Source: Burkholderiales bacterium (lineage in GTDB: Bacteria > Pseudomonadota > Gammaproteobacteria > Burkholderiales > UBA11063). From it: a DNA stretch of 64,000 nucleotides. A program made the position numbers and the translations under genes. Below the pieces are notes generated by a model. That model was not told where the DNA came from and did no database searches. It worked only from the letters and a program-made list of their open reading frames with translations. Positions 1 to 8,245 of this stretch are shown here, piece after piece; position 1 is the first letter of the stretch, and each line of letters starts with the position of its first letter. The DNA lies in the NCBI GenBank assembly GCA_020697255.1, contig JAJFBE010000001.1, positions 496,001 to 560,000 on the forward strand, read 5' to 3'.

Positions 1-1536
1 ATTTTTAGTAACCGGATCAAAACTCATGCCGATTAAATAAATTGGTATATTTAAGTTTACATATTTGGTAGCGTATTTTTTATCTTTTATTTGCTGCAGT
101 GCAGATTTAGCATCTCCGTTTTTTTTCAATTTAAATTCTAAAATTAGAATTTTATCAGGTAGCTTAACTGTTAAGTCTATCTTTCCAACATTAGTTGTAT
201 CCTCTGCGATTACCGTATAACCTAATGCACAAAAGTAACTATACACAATACTTGCATAAAATCCTTCATAATGTTCGATGTCGTTATTTCTGTACCAATC
301 ATGTGGAATACTTGCAAAATGGCTGCTAAATACATCAGCTAATTTATCTATTTTATTATTTGTCAGACAGTCAGTTAAGCTATTAAGGCCGGCATTTTTA
401 GCTTCCGGTGTAGAGCCAAGTATTGCCAGCTGGTTATTTAAACTTGCTTTTACTTCTAAATTGGGATAACTTAGGACATAGCCAAACATCTCACCAATTG
501 TGGCTCTTTTTTTAATGGTTAAATAGCCGGTCTGGAACAATAAGGCAGTAAGCGACATATCATCAACATCAAACGTGCCTAAGCTATCTTCCATGACTGT
601 AACATTTTCCATATTGGGAAAGTAGTACTTATTTTTTTGGATTAGTTTGATTAAAAATTCGGGATTTCCAGTGCTAAACCAATAATTTTTATATTTATAG
701 TTTTCCGAGAAAAATAATAGAATATCAAAAGGATTGTAAACTTTTTGTTCTTCTTCCCCATCAAAATTATAACCGTTATACCAAAGTTTTAATTTAGTTT
801 TATCTACATTACCCCGATTTAAATATTCTTTAAAATTAGTCTCTAATTCATTTTGGGTATAGCCACATATATCAGCATTTTCTTGTCTTAATGTAATATC
901 GTGAAGGTTGTTCAGGCCGCTAAATAGGCTTACTTTACTAAATTTGCTTACCCCGGTTAACAATACAAATTGTAAATTTGCATCAACAACTTTTATCACG
1001 CTATAAAAATTTTTTAACACTTCTCGTACTTGCATTGCCACTTCTACATCAGTAATATTATCTAGTATTGGCTTATCATATTCATCAACTAATATTACCA
1101 GCTGCCGGTTACACTTTGCTTTTATTTGATCAATTAAATAACGAAAGCGACTAGACATTTCAGTATATCTGTTTTCTATTTGGTACTCATTATAATAACT
1201 ATCTAAAATAGTATTTAGGATACTATCCAGCTGTTCTTTACTCTTTACTACGCCCTGGCCTAAATCAATATGAATAACCGGGTATTTAATGTCCCAATCC
1301 CAATTATTTTCTAAAAATAGACCCTTAAAAATTTGTTTATTGCCTTGAAATGCCTGTTTTAAAGTATCAACAAGTAAGCTTTTGCCAAAGCGCCTTGGGC
1401 GAGATAAAAAATAATATGCTCCTTTTGTAACTAACCTAGAAACAAATTTAGTTTTATCAACATATAGAAAATCCTTGGTAATTATGTTCTCTAAACTAGA
1501 TATACCAACCGGCAATTCTTTTAAAACATTCATCAT
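1..1536 (-). CDS. AAA-ATPase-like / PD-(D/E)XK nuclease-like protein (3' end outside window)
   Basis: I translated the reverse strand by hand: 512 codons are open from an ATG at 1536 and run off the window edge. The N-terminal half matches the AAA-ATPase-like family (PF09820): a YVDKT motif near residue 25, a P-loop-like SRPRRFGKSLL at 45-55 and a Walker-B-like LVILVDEYDKP near 165-175. The C-terminal part contains GKIDLTVKLPDKILILEFKL, with the D...ExK residues of a PD-(D/E)XK nuclease fold (PF08011 type). Such proteins are often multi-copy and their role is unknown. No good ribosome site precedes the tandem ATG-ATG, so the second ATG (1533) is also possible. It is convergent with nothing and ends a block with the ABC-F gene behind it. 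Confidence 0.85.
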   Translation of the reverse strand, partial: MMNVLKELPVGISSLENIITKDFLYVDKTKFVSRLVTKGAYYFLSRPRRFGKSLLVDTLKQAFQGNKQIFKGLFLENNWDWDIKYPVIHIDLGQGVVKSKEQLDSILNTILDSYYNEYQIENRYTEMSSRFRYLIDQIKAKCNRQLVILVDEYDKPILDNITDVEVAMQVREVLKNFYSVIKVVDANLQFVLLTGVSKFSKVSLFSGLNNLHDITLRQENADICGYTQNELETNFKEYLNRGNVDKTKLKLWYNGYNFDGEEEQKVYNPFDILLFFSENYKYKNYWFSTGNPEFLIKLIQKNKYYFPNMENVTVMEDSLGTFDVDDMSLTALLFQTGYLTIKKRATIGEMFGYVLSYPNLEVKASLNNQLAILGSTPEAKNAGLNSLTDCLTNNKIDKLADVFSSHFASIPHDWYRNNDIEHYEGFYASIVYSYFCALGYTVIAEDTTNVGKIDLTVKLPDKILILEFKLKKNGDAKSALQQIKDKKYATKYVNLNIPIYLIGMSFDPVTKN

Positions 1537-1609
1537 ATACTCAATTAATCAGTTATTGGGCCTAATACGTATTTATAGCACTATTATACTATACTGCAAA
1601 AAATTACAC

Positions 1610-3019
1610 TCACAAAGAAACATCGTAACTAGCAGTCACTTTAACCTGTTCCAGGAATTTTGGATCATGGCTAATTAGGATTATCACTCCCGGATACGAA
1701 TTTAACACCTGAATAATATGTTCACGGGTAGTTAAGTCTATATTATTGGTAATTTCATCCAAAATCAGTAATTTAGGTTCCCTAAGGGCAATAGTAGCTA
1801 AACTCAACCTCACTAATTCACCGCCGGATAAAAACTTAATATGAGTATTAACTTCCTCGTTTTTACGAAATAAGAACTTATTTAGAAAAACTCGGCATTC
1901 TGAATGACTCCAGGTTTGCCGTATATCTGCTATATATTGAATAACCGTCGATTCCCGGGGCAAATTACTATAGTGCTGGTCTAAAACAGCAATATCTCCT
2001 GAATTTGGTACTAACCACTCCCCCTCGCGCCATACATGTTCCTCACCCATAATTGCTTTTATTAGTGTTGATTTACCGCTACCATTGCCACCTAGTATAG
2101 CAACACGTTCATTACCAAAAATATTTAGATTAATTGTTTTTAAAATTGGCTCATTTGGCTTATAGCCACAACTGCCATGGTTAATAGTAACAATTGGCTT
2201 ATCTACATAACGAGTAGTTAATTCAAAAGAATAACTAATCTCCTCAGGTTGCCACATGGCGCTTAGCTGGCTGTTAATATCCGCCTTCACCTGGTTTAGA
2301 TGTGCATTCTTTTTACCAGATGTTGTTTCAGCCCTCCTGGCTTTAGCACCTGAGGTAATAGTTGGCCATTTGCGCTCCCGTATATGTTTCTCGCCCTGTT
2401 CACGACTACTTTTAGCACGTTTTTGTTCTTGCATTAAAGATTCATGCTGTTCCTTCTTGGCTCTTTTTAACCTTTCAATATCATTTGTTAATTTATCTCT
2501 TGCCTGATCAAGGTAAGCACAATATCCTGAGTACTTGCCGTTATAGATACTAACTTTACCGTCATGAATGTGCCATAAAATATCAAAGCAACTATCTAAA
2601 AGCTCAACATCATGGGATACAATTATTAAGGTAGCAGTAGTATGTTTTAAAAGCTGCATTAATGATTTGCGATTATCTCTATCCAAATGGTTAGTTGGTT
2701 CATCTAACAGTAATAAGTTTGGATATTGGCCTAGCGCCTGGGATAAGGCTTTATTAAAACGCTGCCCTCCACTTAGATTAGGATAATTATCTATTATTTG
2801 CGAAACATAGCCACAGACAATATCATCTCCGCCAATAATGCCTTGGACCGGATTGTTATTTATATTGGCTAACATTTTAAGTAAGCTGGACTTACCAGAG
2901 CCATTGTCGCCAATAATAGCAATTCTATCCCCGGGATAAATGACAGCACTAAAATCGTTAAAACAAAGCTTATTACCAATATATAAAGAAAATTCGGAAA
3001 TTTGGATTGGATTATGCAT
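1610..3019 (-). CDS. ABC-F family ATPase (ribosome-associated translation or antibiotic-protection type)
   Basis: A soluble protein with two ATP-binding cassettes and no membrane segments, as in ABC-F factors that act on ribosomes. NBD1 has Walker A GDNGSGKSS (37-45), LSGGQ (82-86) and Walker B LLLLDEPTNHLD. A Lys/Arg-rich coiled linker of about 90 residues follows. NBD2 has GGNGSGKST, FLSGGE and LLILDEITNNID. NBD1 is short: about 37 residues separate Walker A from the signature, so the usual arm insertion is absent, as in resistance-type members. I chose ATG 3019 because AAGGTGG lies 6-12 bases upstream; the GTG at 3028 overlaps that site. Housekeeping EttA/Uup/YheS identity looks unlikely, and specificity (for example lincosamide, macrolide or streptogramin protection) cannot be read from sequence. 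Confidence 0.85.
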   Translation of the reverse strand: MHNPIQISEFSLYIGNKLCFNDFSAVIYPGDRIAIIGDNGSGKSSLLKMLANINNNPVQGIIGGDDIVCGYVSQIIDNYPNLSGGQRFNKALSQALGQYPNLLLLDEPTNHLDRDNRKSLMQLLKHTTATLIIVSHDVELLDSCFDILWHIHDGKVSIYNGKYSGYCAYLDQARDKLTNDIERLKRAKKEQHESLMQEQKRAKSSREQGEKHIRERKWPTITSGAKARRAETTSGKKNAHLNQVKADINSQLSAMWQPEEISYSFELTTRYVDKPIVTINHGSCGYKPNEPILKTINLNIFGNERVAILGGNGSGKSTLIKAIMGEEHVWREGEWLVPNSGDIAVLDQHYSNLPRESTVIQYIADIRQTWSHSECRVFLNKFLFRKNEEVNTHIKFLSGGELVRLSLATIALREPKLLILDEITNNIDLTTREHIIQVLNSYPGVIILISHDPKFLEQVKVTASYDVSL

Positions 3020-3393
3020 AAATACCACCTTAGTAGCTATTACTACACCAAAATTGTATTATAAATGCCTAAATTAATAAGTGGCAGAACAATTTAAAAG
3101 TAGGTAATACTATTAAAAAATTACTTAATTAACTAATGAAAGTTTAGGATATTAAAGAGTCAACAAATAGTTGCTTAAATTGATAGATATATGGTGTTCA
3201 TTTGGGCACCTGTGAAAATTGATTAGGACTCCATTTTAGCAAAAATGGATTCTGAAGTCAATAGCAATGTATACTTAAATTTAATACTAAAATTTATCCA
3301 AAGTCATTATTTTATTGATTTTAATTTTATGTTATGCTCTTATGTGGTAAATTTATAATTAAATTACTTTAATATTTTTTAAGGAGAGTTATT
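3020..3393. other. Intergenic region between divergent genes
   Basis: A 374-base A+T-rich stretch between the ABC-F gene and a small exported protein gene. It has a hairpin at 3230-3249 (TCCATTTT and AAAATGGA around a 4-base loop) and a possible promoter for the rightward gene at 3330-3338. I see no gene. Confidence 0.6.
3330..3338 (+). promoter_or_regulatory. Candidate extended -10 promoter
   Basis: TG-T-TATGCT matches the extended -10 pattern TGnTATnnT about 55 bases before the start codon of the exported protein gene. No convincing -35 is visible. Confidence 0.35.
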
Positions 3394-3720
3394 ATGAAAA
3401 AATGTTTCTATATTTCTGCTTTATTAACTACAATGTTATTAAATCTTGCACATGCAGACAGAGCAGAAGGCCCAACCTCAAATTGGAAAGATGTACCTTT
3501 AACTGATACAAATCAATTTAATATTAACTGCCAATATAGGTTTGCACTTGAACCTAGTGAGATGTACTATACAACATTTATGAATGAATCCGTTATACGG
3601 ACTTCTGCGTCAGGTCCCATAAGTGTAAAAGAAATTCGCTACCTAGATAAAACAACAGCTATTGAATGGAACAGTGGCAAACCTCGTCCAGTTACGCTAC
3701 TGCAAAGCCGCTGTGATTGA
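3394..3720 (+). CDS. Small exported protein of unknown function
   Basis: 108 residues with a clear signal peptide: MKK, a hydrophobic core through about residue 18, then LAHA before DRAEGP. The mature part is about 87 residues with two cysteines (NCQY near 47 and the penultimate C), which could form one disulfide in the periplasm. A strong AAGGAG lies 9 bases before ATG. I recognise no family. It is one of about a dozen small exported orphan proteins in this window. The gene stands alone between the ABC-F gene and a pseudogene fragment. Confidence 0.75.
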   Translation: MKKCFYISALLTTMLLNLAHADRAEGPTSNWKDVPLTDTNQFNINCQYRFALEPSEMYYTTFMNESVIRTSASGPISVKEIRYLDKTTAIEWNSGKPRPVTLLQSRCD

Positions 3721-3763
3721 TATTATACGCCAAGCATAAATCTAATCACAGGCACGCATAAGT

Positions 3764-3817
3764 TTAATCTAAGAATTGGGGAAATTTGGGAAGTGCGGCA
3801 AAATCTCTGGCATCATG
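3764..3817 (-). pseudogene. 3' tail of a lost metallo-beta-lactamase-fold gene paralogue
   Basis: The reverse strand reads HDARDFAALPKFPQFLD and a stop. The end of the intact hydrolase at 7322-8191 reads HDARDFATLPKFPKFLD and a stop. Most nucleotide differences are silent, so the copy was once under protein selection. Similarity continues a short way past the stop codon. Upstream of the fragment, homology disappears abruptly, so only the last 18 codons remain. Confidence 0.7.
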
Positions 3818-4225
3818 CCAAGATTTTGCCAGACTGTTTGATCTTCATATTTCCCTACAACGGCTATGCCTCACATTCACCAATGAAAACAATTTTTTAA
3901 AATAAAAATAGGCAAAATCCCCTATATCAATTTTCTAATTCTATTATATAATAGTTATTGGCCATTTATTTCTATTCTTTGGCACGGTTAAAGCAAAGCT
4001 TGCATAATCTCAACAAACGAGAGTTGTAACAATTTTTATAGTTTGTTTTAACAGTGTAACAGACAAAATTTATCTATTTAAGCTTATCTAGCTAAGTAAT
4101 CCACCAGACTCAAAAAACTTGCTAAATGTTAAAATATTGAAACTCACACTGATACATAATAAGTCTAAATAATCACTTGTATTTATAATAACTAAAAAGT
4201 GCAACAGTTAAATAAGGGTAATGCT
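3818..4225. other. Intergenic, no gene seen
   Basis: About 400 A+T-rich bases between the hydrolase fragment and the PQ-loop gene. I found no open frame with a ribosome site and no RNA gene. Parts may be further decayed coding sequence, but nothing is recognisable. Confidence 0.5.
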
Positions 4226-4540
4226 ATGTTTTTTCTCATTAAATATTTTATAAATGCTGTTTTTGAAATTGGGTTATTTATTAATGCATTATTATATATA
4301 CCGCAAATTATAACTTTATGGCAAAAAAAACATGCTGATGACGTTTCGTTAATTACATTTGCTGGATTTAATATAATAAACCTATTTGCCATTTTACACG
4401 GTTTTGTTGTAAATGATAAGTGGCTAGTAATTGGATTGTCATTTAGCGTAGTTACCAACACAACGGTTACATTCCTAATTATTTGGTATAGATATATTAA
4501 TACTAAAAATACAAGAGTGATTAAATTTAAAAAATATTAA
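4226..4540 (+). CDS. PQ-loop (SemiSWEET-like) small membrane protein
   Basis: 104 residues with three predicted membrane helices (about 10-32, 43-62, 68-90). The first contains YIPQ at 24-27, followed by TLWQKKHADDVSLITF, the signature layout of PQ-loop/SemiSWEET half-transporters, which work as dimers for sugars or other small solutes. I chose the ATG at 4226 over an upstream GTG at 4199 because AAGGG lies 7 bases before it. It is about 180 bases upstream of the cyclodipeptide synthase on the same strand, so co-transcription is possible but not shown. Substrate unknown. Confidence 0.7.
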   Translation: MFFLIKYFINAVFEIGLFINALLYIPQIITLWQKKHADDVSLITFAGFNIINLFAILHGFVVNDKWLVIGLSFSVVTNTTVTFLIIWYRYINTKNTRVIKFKKY

Positions 4541-4722
4541 TGTATAGCGGTGTTAATAGTTTAAGTTCAACATTCTTGATGCTCAATTTATAAATGTGTG
4601 GTATGGCAGGTTTTTAATTATCCACTGATTTAGCTTAATTATTTAGGCGTAGAGCTCAATTCATGAGTTTATATCGTAGCGTATCGAATGAATCACCAAC
4701 AGTTTAATCGGGGAGTTACTTT

Positions 4723-5400
4723 ATGTCAGGAAAACGAAAAATAAAAAGAGCTATATTAAGATGCTTACCAGAGTACAAACCAGAATTTAAAAATGCTAAA
4801 TGTTCAGTAGCAATTAGTGTAGGCCAGCCTGTGCATGAAGGTGAAAAATTTGAAGCTGTTTTGACTACTGTTAATAGTTCCTTCCGGGAATGCACAATAA
4901 TAGTGGGCGATAGCTTACAAAGGCATACTCTTAAAATGGATAAAAGCATTAGTAATGCCCATGAGCAAGCCAACCAGTTAGGTCTTGAATGGTTGAAAAG
5001 AAACGAACAAGCAATTAATAAATTAACTATTAAGTTTGATATAATTCGCTGGGATTATTGGTTATCACATCCTGGATATAAAGATGCTCGTAAACAGATA
5101 GATGAGTTATTTTTATATGATAAAAATTTTAAAGCTTCTGTTGAAATTTCAACAAAATCTTTTCTAGAACGTAATACAGATAAGCTGACAACTATTACGG
5201 ATTATTCAGAAATAGTTAATGACAGCTACGAGTATCTAAAAGAAGAGTGCGCAGTTATGATAATTTGGCAAAATTATGACTATCAATTTGAAGTATATGC
5301 AGGTTCTAGAAATGCAGCTCTACGATACGTGCACGAAAATATTATCTCTAAGACTGCTCCACATTTAGTTAGAGAAGTAAAAGTAAAATTTAGAAACTAA
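4723..5400 (+). CDS. Probable tRNA-dependent cyclodipeptide synthase (CDPS)
   Basis: CDPSs use two aminoacyl-tRNAs to make a diketopiperazine. This 225-residue protein fits in length and in key residues when aligned to AlbC by motif: Ser32 in AISVGQPVHEGEKFEA (catalytic Ser37), Tyr171 and Glu175 in YLKEE (Tyr178, Glu182), and Tyr192 in VYAG (Tyr202). The position after the catalytic serine loop is Gln rather than Asn, pointing to the XYP rather than NYH subfamily. The usual Pro after Tyr202 is Ala here (YA), which is unusual. GGGGAG lies 7 bases before ATG. A PAS/LuxR regulator follows 28 bases later. No oxidase, P450 or methyltransferase partner is adjacent. The product cannot be predicted from sequence. 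Confidence 0.75.
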   Translation: MSGKRKIKRAILRCLPEYKPEFKNAKCSVAISVGQPVHEGEKFEAVLTTVNSSFRECTIIVGDSLQRHTLKMDKSISNAHEQANQLGLEWLKRNEQAINKLTIKFDIIRWDYWLSHPGYKDARKQIDELFLYDKNFKASVEISTKSFLERNTDKLTTITDYSEIVNDSYEYLKEECAVMIIWQNYDYQFEVYAGSRNAALRYVHENIISKTAPHLVREVKVKFRN

Positions 5401-5428
5401 TTAGTCATTATTTATAGGAGAAATAAAA

Positions 5429-6592
5429 GTGAAATTAGAAAATCATTTTCCTGGATTTGAAACAATAATTAATTTGTTGCCTGCTCATGTATATATTCTT
5501 GACATCAATAATCTATACGTAACTTGTAATAAGTTACAAGCTCAATCATTCGGCTTTGATGATATAAAAAAGGTTGTAGGTAAAAGAAACCGCGAGACAC
5601 CCCTATACTCAAACCAACAGGATTTAGCAGAAACATTAGATAATAACAATATGGCAGTAATGAGAAATAAAAATATAGAAATTGTAGAATTAGAAGAGCC
5701 AGGGTTAGATTTAAATGGGAACTTTGTAGTTTTTAAGTCGTATAAATTACCATTACTTAATGAAGATAAGCAAGTAATTGGTTTATTGGGTATCTCTTAT
5801 GATATAACTAAATACAAGAACGAATTAGAAGCGTTACATAGCAAATATGTTCAAAGCGAACTAGCGTTAGATAATATTATGGCAAATCTACCTGGTCACG
5901 TATATTGGACAGACGAAAAAAACCAATGCTTAGGTTGTAACGACCAGCAAGCATATGAACTTGGCTTAAAAAACAGACATGAAATTGTAGGACTAAATAT
6001 TAGTGCTCTTCAACCCCCAGAAAATGCAGCAATCGTTATAAAGAATAATAACCTCGTAATGAAAACCGGTGAAGAAATAACTACAGAAGAAAATTTTAAA
6101 GATATAAATGGCGTAGATAAAGTATATTTATCTCGTAAAACCCCCTTAAAGAATAAATCAGGAAAAATAGTAGGGTTATTAGGTATTTCTCTGGATATTA
6201 CTGCACAAAAGGAAGCAGAGAAGCTAAGAGAGCAAATTGCAATGCATGAAGCTATGGCAGCAAAAAATAAATTGTTTAAAGATTTCACAAGCCAGATGTT
6301 AAGCCTTATAAACCATTTTCAAATTTTAAATGACAATGGTAAATCTAAACTTGTCAATGAAAAAGAGCCTAATCCAAATATTAAATTAACCAAACGAGAA
6401 ACTGAAATTTTATACTATTTATCTCGTGGTAAAAAGCCAAAAGATATTGCTTTTAAACTTGATATTTCTCATAAAACCGTACAAAATATTATTGACGGGC
6501 AGCTATTCCCAAAGCTGGATACACATAATATTGGTGATTTAATAGAAAAAGCTCACATGTGGAATTTAATTCCCCTAATACCAGAAGTATAA
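5429..6592 (+). CDS. PAS-PAS-LuxR-type transcriptional regulator
   Basis: 387 residues: PAS domain 1 at about 8-130 (NLLPAHVYILDINNLYVTCN ending GLLGISYDITKYK), PAS domain 2 at about 150-265 (NLPGHVYWTDEKNQCLGCN ending GLLGISLDITAQKE), a short helical linker, and a LuxR/FixJ-type helix-turn-helix at about 318-378 (LTKRETEILYYLSRGKKPKDIAFKLDISHKTVQNII). Regulators of this style are numerous in Legionella-like bacteria. It starts with GTG, with TAGGAG upstream, 28 bases after the cyclodipeptide synthase stop, so the two probably form an operon. The PAS domains could sense a small molecule, conceivably the cyclodipeptide; that is inference. It lacks a phosphoreceiver domain. Confidence 0.88.
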   Translation: MKLENHFPGFETIINLLPAHVYILDINNLYVTCNKLQAQSFGFDDIKKVVGKRNRETPLYSNQQDLAETLDNNNMAVMRNKNIEIVELEEPGLDLNGNFVVFKSYKLPLLNEDKQVIGLLGISYDITKYKNELEALHSKYVQSELALDNIMANLPGHVYWTDEKNQCLGCNDQQAYELGLKNRHEIVGLNISALQPPENAAIVIKNNNLVMKTGEEITTEENFKDINGVDKVYLSRKTPLKNKSGKIVGLLGISLDITAQKEAEKLREQIAMHEAMAAKNKLFKDFTSQMLSLINHFQILNDNGKSKLVNEKEPNPNIKLTKRETEILYYLSRGKKPKDIAFKLDISHKTVQNIIDGQLFPKLDTHNIGDLIEKAHMWNLIPLIPEV

Positions 6593-6613
6593 CAGTAGGC
6601 AAAAACCCTATTC

Positions 6614-6642
6614 CATATTTTATATATCTCATATAAAATATG
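6614..6642. repeat. Perfect 12-bp inverted repeat after the regulator gene
   Basis: CATATTTTATAT and ATATAAAATATG are exact reverse complements around a 5-base spacer, 22 bases after the PAS/LuxR stop codon. There is no T-tract, so it is a poor intrinsic terminator. It could be an operator or mRNA 3' hairpin. Confidence 0.6.
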
Positions 6643-6894
6643 TACTTAGATATACCACCCCGAAGCAAAATTACTTAGCTTGCTTCATGAACATACAGAT
6701 ACTTAATATATTAATTAAATATTTTTATTTGCAAGCGTTTAATTGATATATGATACAAAGTTTCAATGAAATTTTATATCCTATAAATACCAACATTATA
6801 AACAATACCAACATTGTAAAACTAAAAAATATAATAACAAGTTATTTGTATTTTTCGTAATATCACTCAAGTGAAAAATAGATATAACTTTGGT

Positions 6895-6986
6895 TATATG
6901 TATGAGGGTTTAGTATGTCAGGCAGCTAGCGATCCGCACCAAAAGCTGCCCGACTCTCGAAGAATATTGAACTCTCACACATGTAG
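6895..6986 (+). ncRNA. Candidate structured RNA, tandem copy A
   Basis: First of three related units spaced about 135 bases. An outer helix pairs ATGTATGAGGGTTTAGTA with the segment TATTGAACTCTCACACAT (one mismatch, several G-U pairs). An inner hairpin is closed by GGCAGCT/AGCTGCC. The sequence differs from copies B and C while the pairing is kept. The strand is uncertain; I assign plus because the G-U pairs favour that reading. Confidence 0.5.
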
Positions 6987-7028
6987 TTTAGCAAGAACAA
7001 TTTTGTTTATTATTAATAATCTCTTGAT

Positions 7029-7126
7029 TATATATATGAGGATTTAGTGCACAAAGGCAGTTCTAGCAGTTGGTAGCTATTAGTGCCTGGTATATCAAAA
7101 GTGCATTGAGTTCTCACGTATATAGT
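7029..7126 (+). ncRNA. Candidate structured RNA, tandem copy B
   Basis: Second unit. TGAGGATTTAGTGCAC pairs over 16 positions with GTGCATTGAGTTCTCA (Watson-Crick and G-U only), extended by TATATA/TATATA outside a 2-base bulge. The inner hairpin has AGGCA/TGCCT with a second stem TAGC/GCTA. A perfect TATAAT lies just downstream at 7139-7144 and could be the -10 of copy C. Confidence 0.5.
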
Positions 7127-7162
7127 GATAGCGTTTACTATAATTATTTGCAGATTAATTTT

Positions 7163-7264
7163 GACTATATATATGAGGACTCAGCGTGTAAAGGCAGTTC
7201 TAGTGTTGGGATCTATTATTGCCTGATAGCACAAATTTATGCTGAGTTCTCAACGTATATAACC
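7163..7264 (+). ncRNA. Candidate structured RNA, tandem copy C
   Basis: Third unit. TATATATGAGGACTCAG pairs with CTGAGTTCTC...GTATATA, and AGGCA pairs with TGCCT around a TAG/CTA inner stem. AAAGGCAGTTCTAG is shared with copy B. An open frame that crosses copies B and C has no ribosome site or protein-like composition and is not called. Confidence 0.5.
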
Positions 7265-7321
7265 ATCATTGTTCTTTACTAAAGCATCATTTAGATTTGC
7301 ATGATTAAAGGCATGCGCAGG

Positions 7322-8191
7322 CTAATCTAAAAATTTTGGAAACTTGGGAAGTGTAGCAAAGTCTCTGGCATCATGCTGGATAATCAAGCGCCCATGCCGG
7401 TTTTGTAAAATCTCATCAACACGATTCATTGAAGCCATAGTATCTGCACGACTGGCATTAAAAGTCGGAACCTGCTTATAGTGATAAGCCTCACGGCTAT
7501 GATATAAATCCCCGGATAAAATTATTGTACCTGAATGTTGTAATTTTAATTGTAGTGATTGATGCCCAACCGTATGCCCAGGAGTTTTTAGCATCACAAC
7601 CGTACCATCACCAAATACATCTTGATCACCCAGGATTAAGGTCTTTTTCATCGGCTGTAAAATCTTCTTTAAGTCATTATTGACTGCTGGTGGCAGTGGG
7701 TTTTGCTCTAATGAATTGTACTCAGCTCTTTGGATTAACAATGTTGCGTTAGGAAATAAATTTGCATTACCGGTATGGTCAAAATGAAAATGTGAAATCC
7801 CTACGTAATTAATATCATCAGGTGTTAAATTTAGCTCTTTTAACTGGGTAATTAGTGATGTAGTCGCACTCAAGGTAACTCCATGCTCAGTATTTTGTAT
7901 AGTTTTTCCTATATATTGCTCACCAAGACCCAAATCCCACATCAAATAACTATTGTTATGTTTAATTAAAAAGCATGGATCAACTAAAGAAAGTGACTTA
8001 TGTGAATAAAACCCGGTATCAGAAAAAGATGCGCCATCGTGAATTTTAATCAACCCGCAATTAAGCGCATATAACCGTACATCAGAAGATGCTTTTGTAT
8101 GATTATTTATAATATTGGTAGTTGAATGTGCCAGATTAACAAAGCAAAAACCTAATATAATGTGTAGAGCTATTTTAAATTTGTTTAGCAT
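7322..8191 (-). CDS. Exported metallo-beta-lactamase-fold hydrolase (lactonase-like)
   Basis: 289 residues with a signal peptide (about 1-23, ending LAHS). The zinc motif HFHFDH is at 134-139, with a following histidine in TPGHTVGH and an aspartate in LSGDLYH, the layout of glyoxalase-II/AHL-lactonase-like MBL hydrolases (lactamase_B). TAGGA lies 6 bases before ATG. The export signal suggests it acts in the periplasm on an external ester or lactone. Quorum-signal lactonase activity is possible but not shown. It ends immediately after the triplicate RNA-like repeats. A truncated paralogue tail lies at 3764-3817, so the gene was once duplicated. Confidence 0.85.
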   Translation of the reverse strand: MLNKFKIALHIILGFCFVNLAHSTTNIINNHTKASSDVRLYALNCGLIKIHDGASFSDTGFYSHKSLSLVDPCFLIKHNNSYLMWDLGLGEQYIGKTIQNTEHGVTLSATTSLITQLKELNLTPDDINYVGISHFHFDHTGNANLFPNATLLIQRAEYNSLEQNPLPPAVNNDLKKILQPMKKTLILGDQDVFGDGTVVMLKTPGHTVGHQSLQLKLQHSGTIILSGDLYHSREAYHYKQVPTFNASRADTMASMNRVDEILQNRHGRLIIQHDARDFATLPKFPKFLD

Positions 8192-8245
8192 ATTATTCCT
8201 AATTAAAAACCTGATACTCCCATCGAGTCAGGGATGACATATCAA

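Noticed and set aside
6895-7264. Type III toxin-antitoxin RNA repeats (ToxI-like)
   Set aside because: Unit length (~135 bases) is far above the ~35-45 bases of ToxI-type repeats, and no ToxN-like gene follows.
7070-7282. A 70-codon plus-strand frame in the triplicate repeat region
   Set aside because: It crosses two palindromic units, has no ribosome site and low-complexity composition. The RNA-like structure explains the sequence better.
7322-8191. True beta-lactamase
   Set aside because: The HFHFDH motif and overall layout fit lactonase or glyoxalase-like MBL hydrolases, and B1/B2/B3 lactamase hallmarks are not evident.
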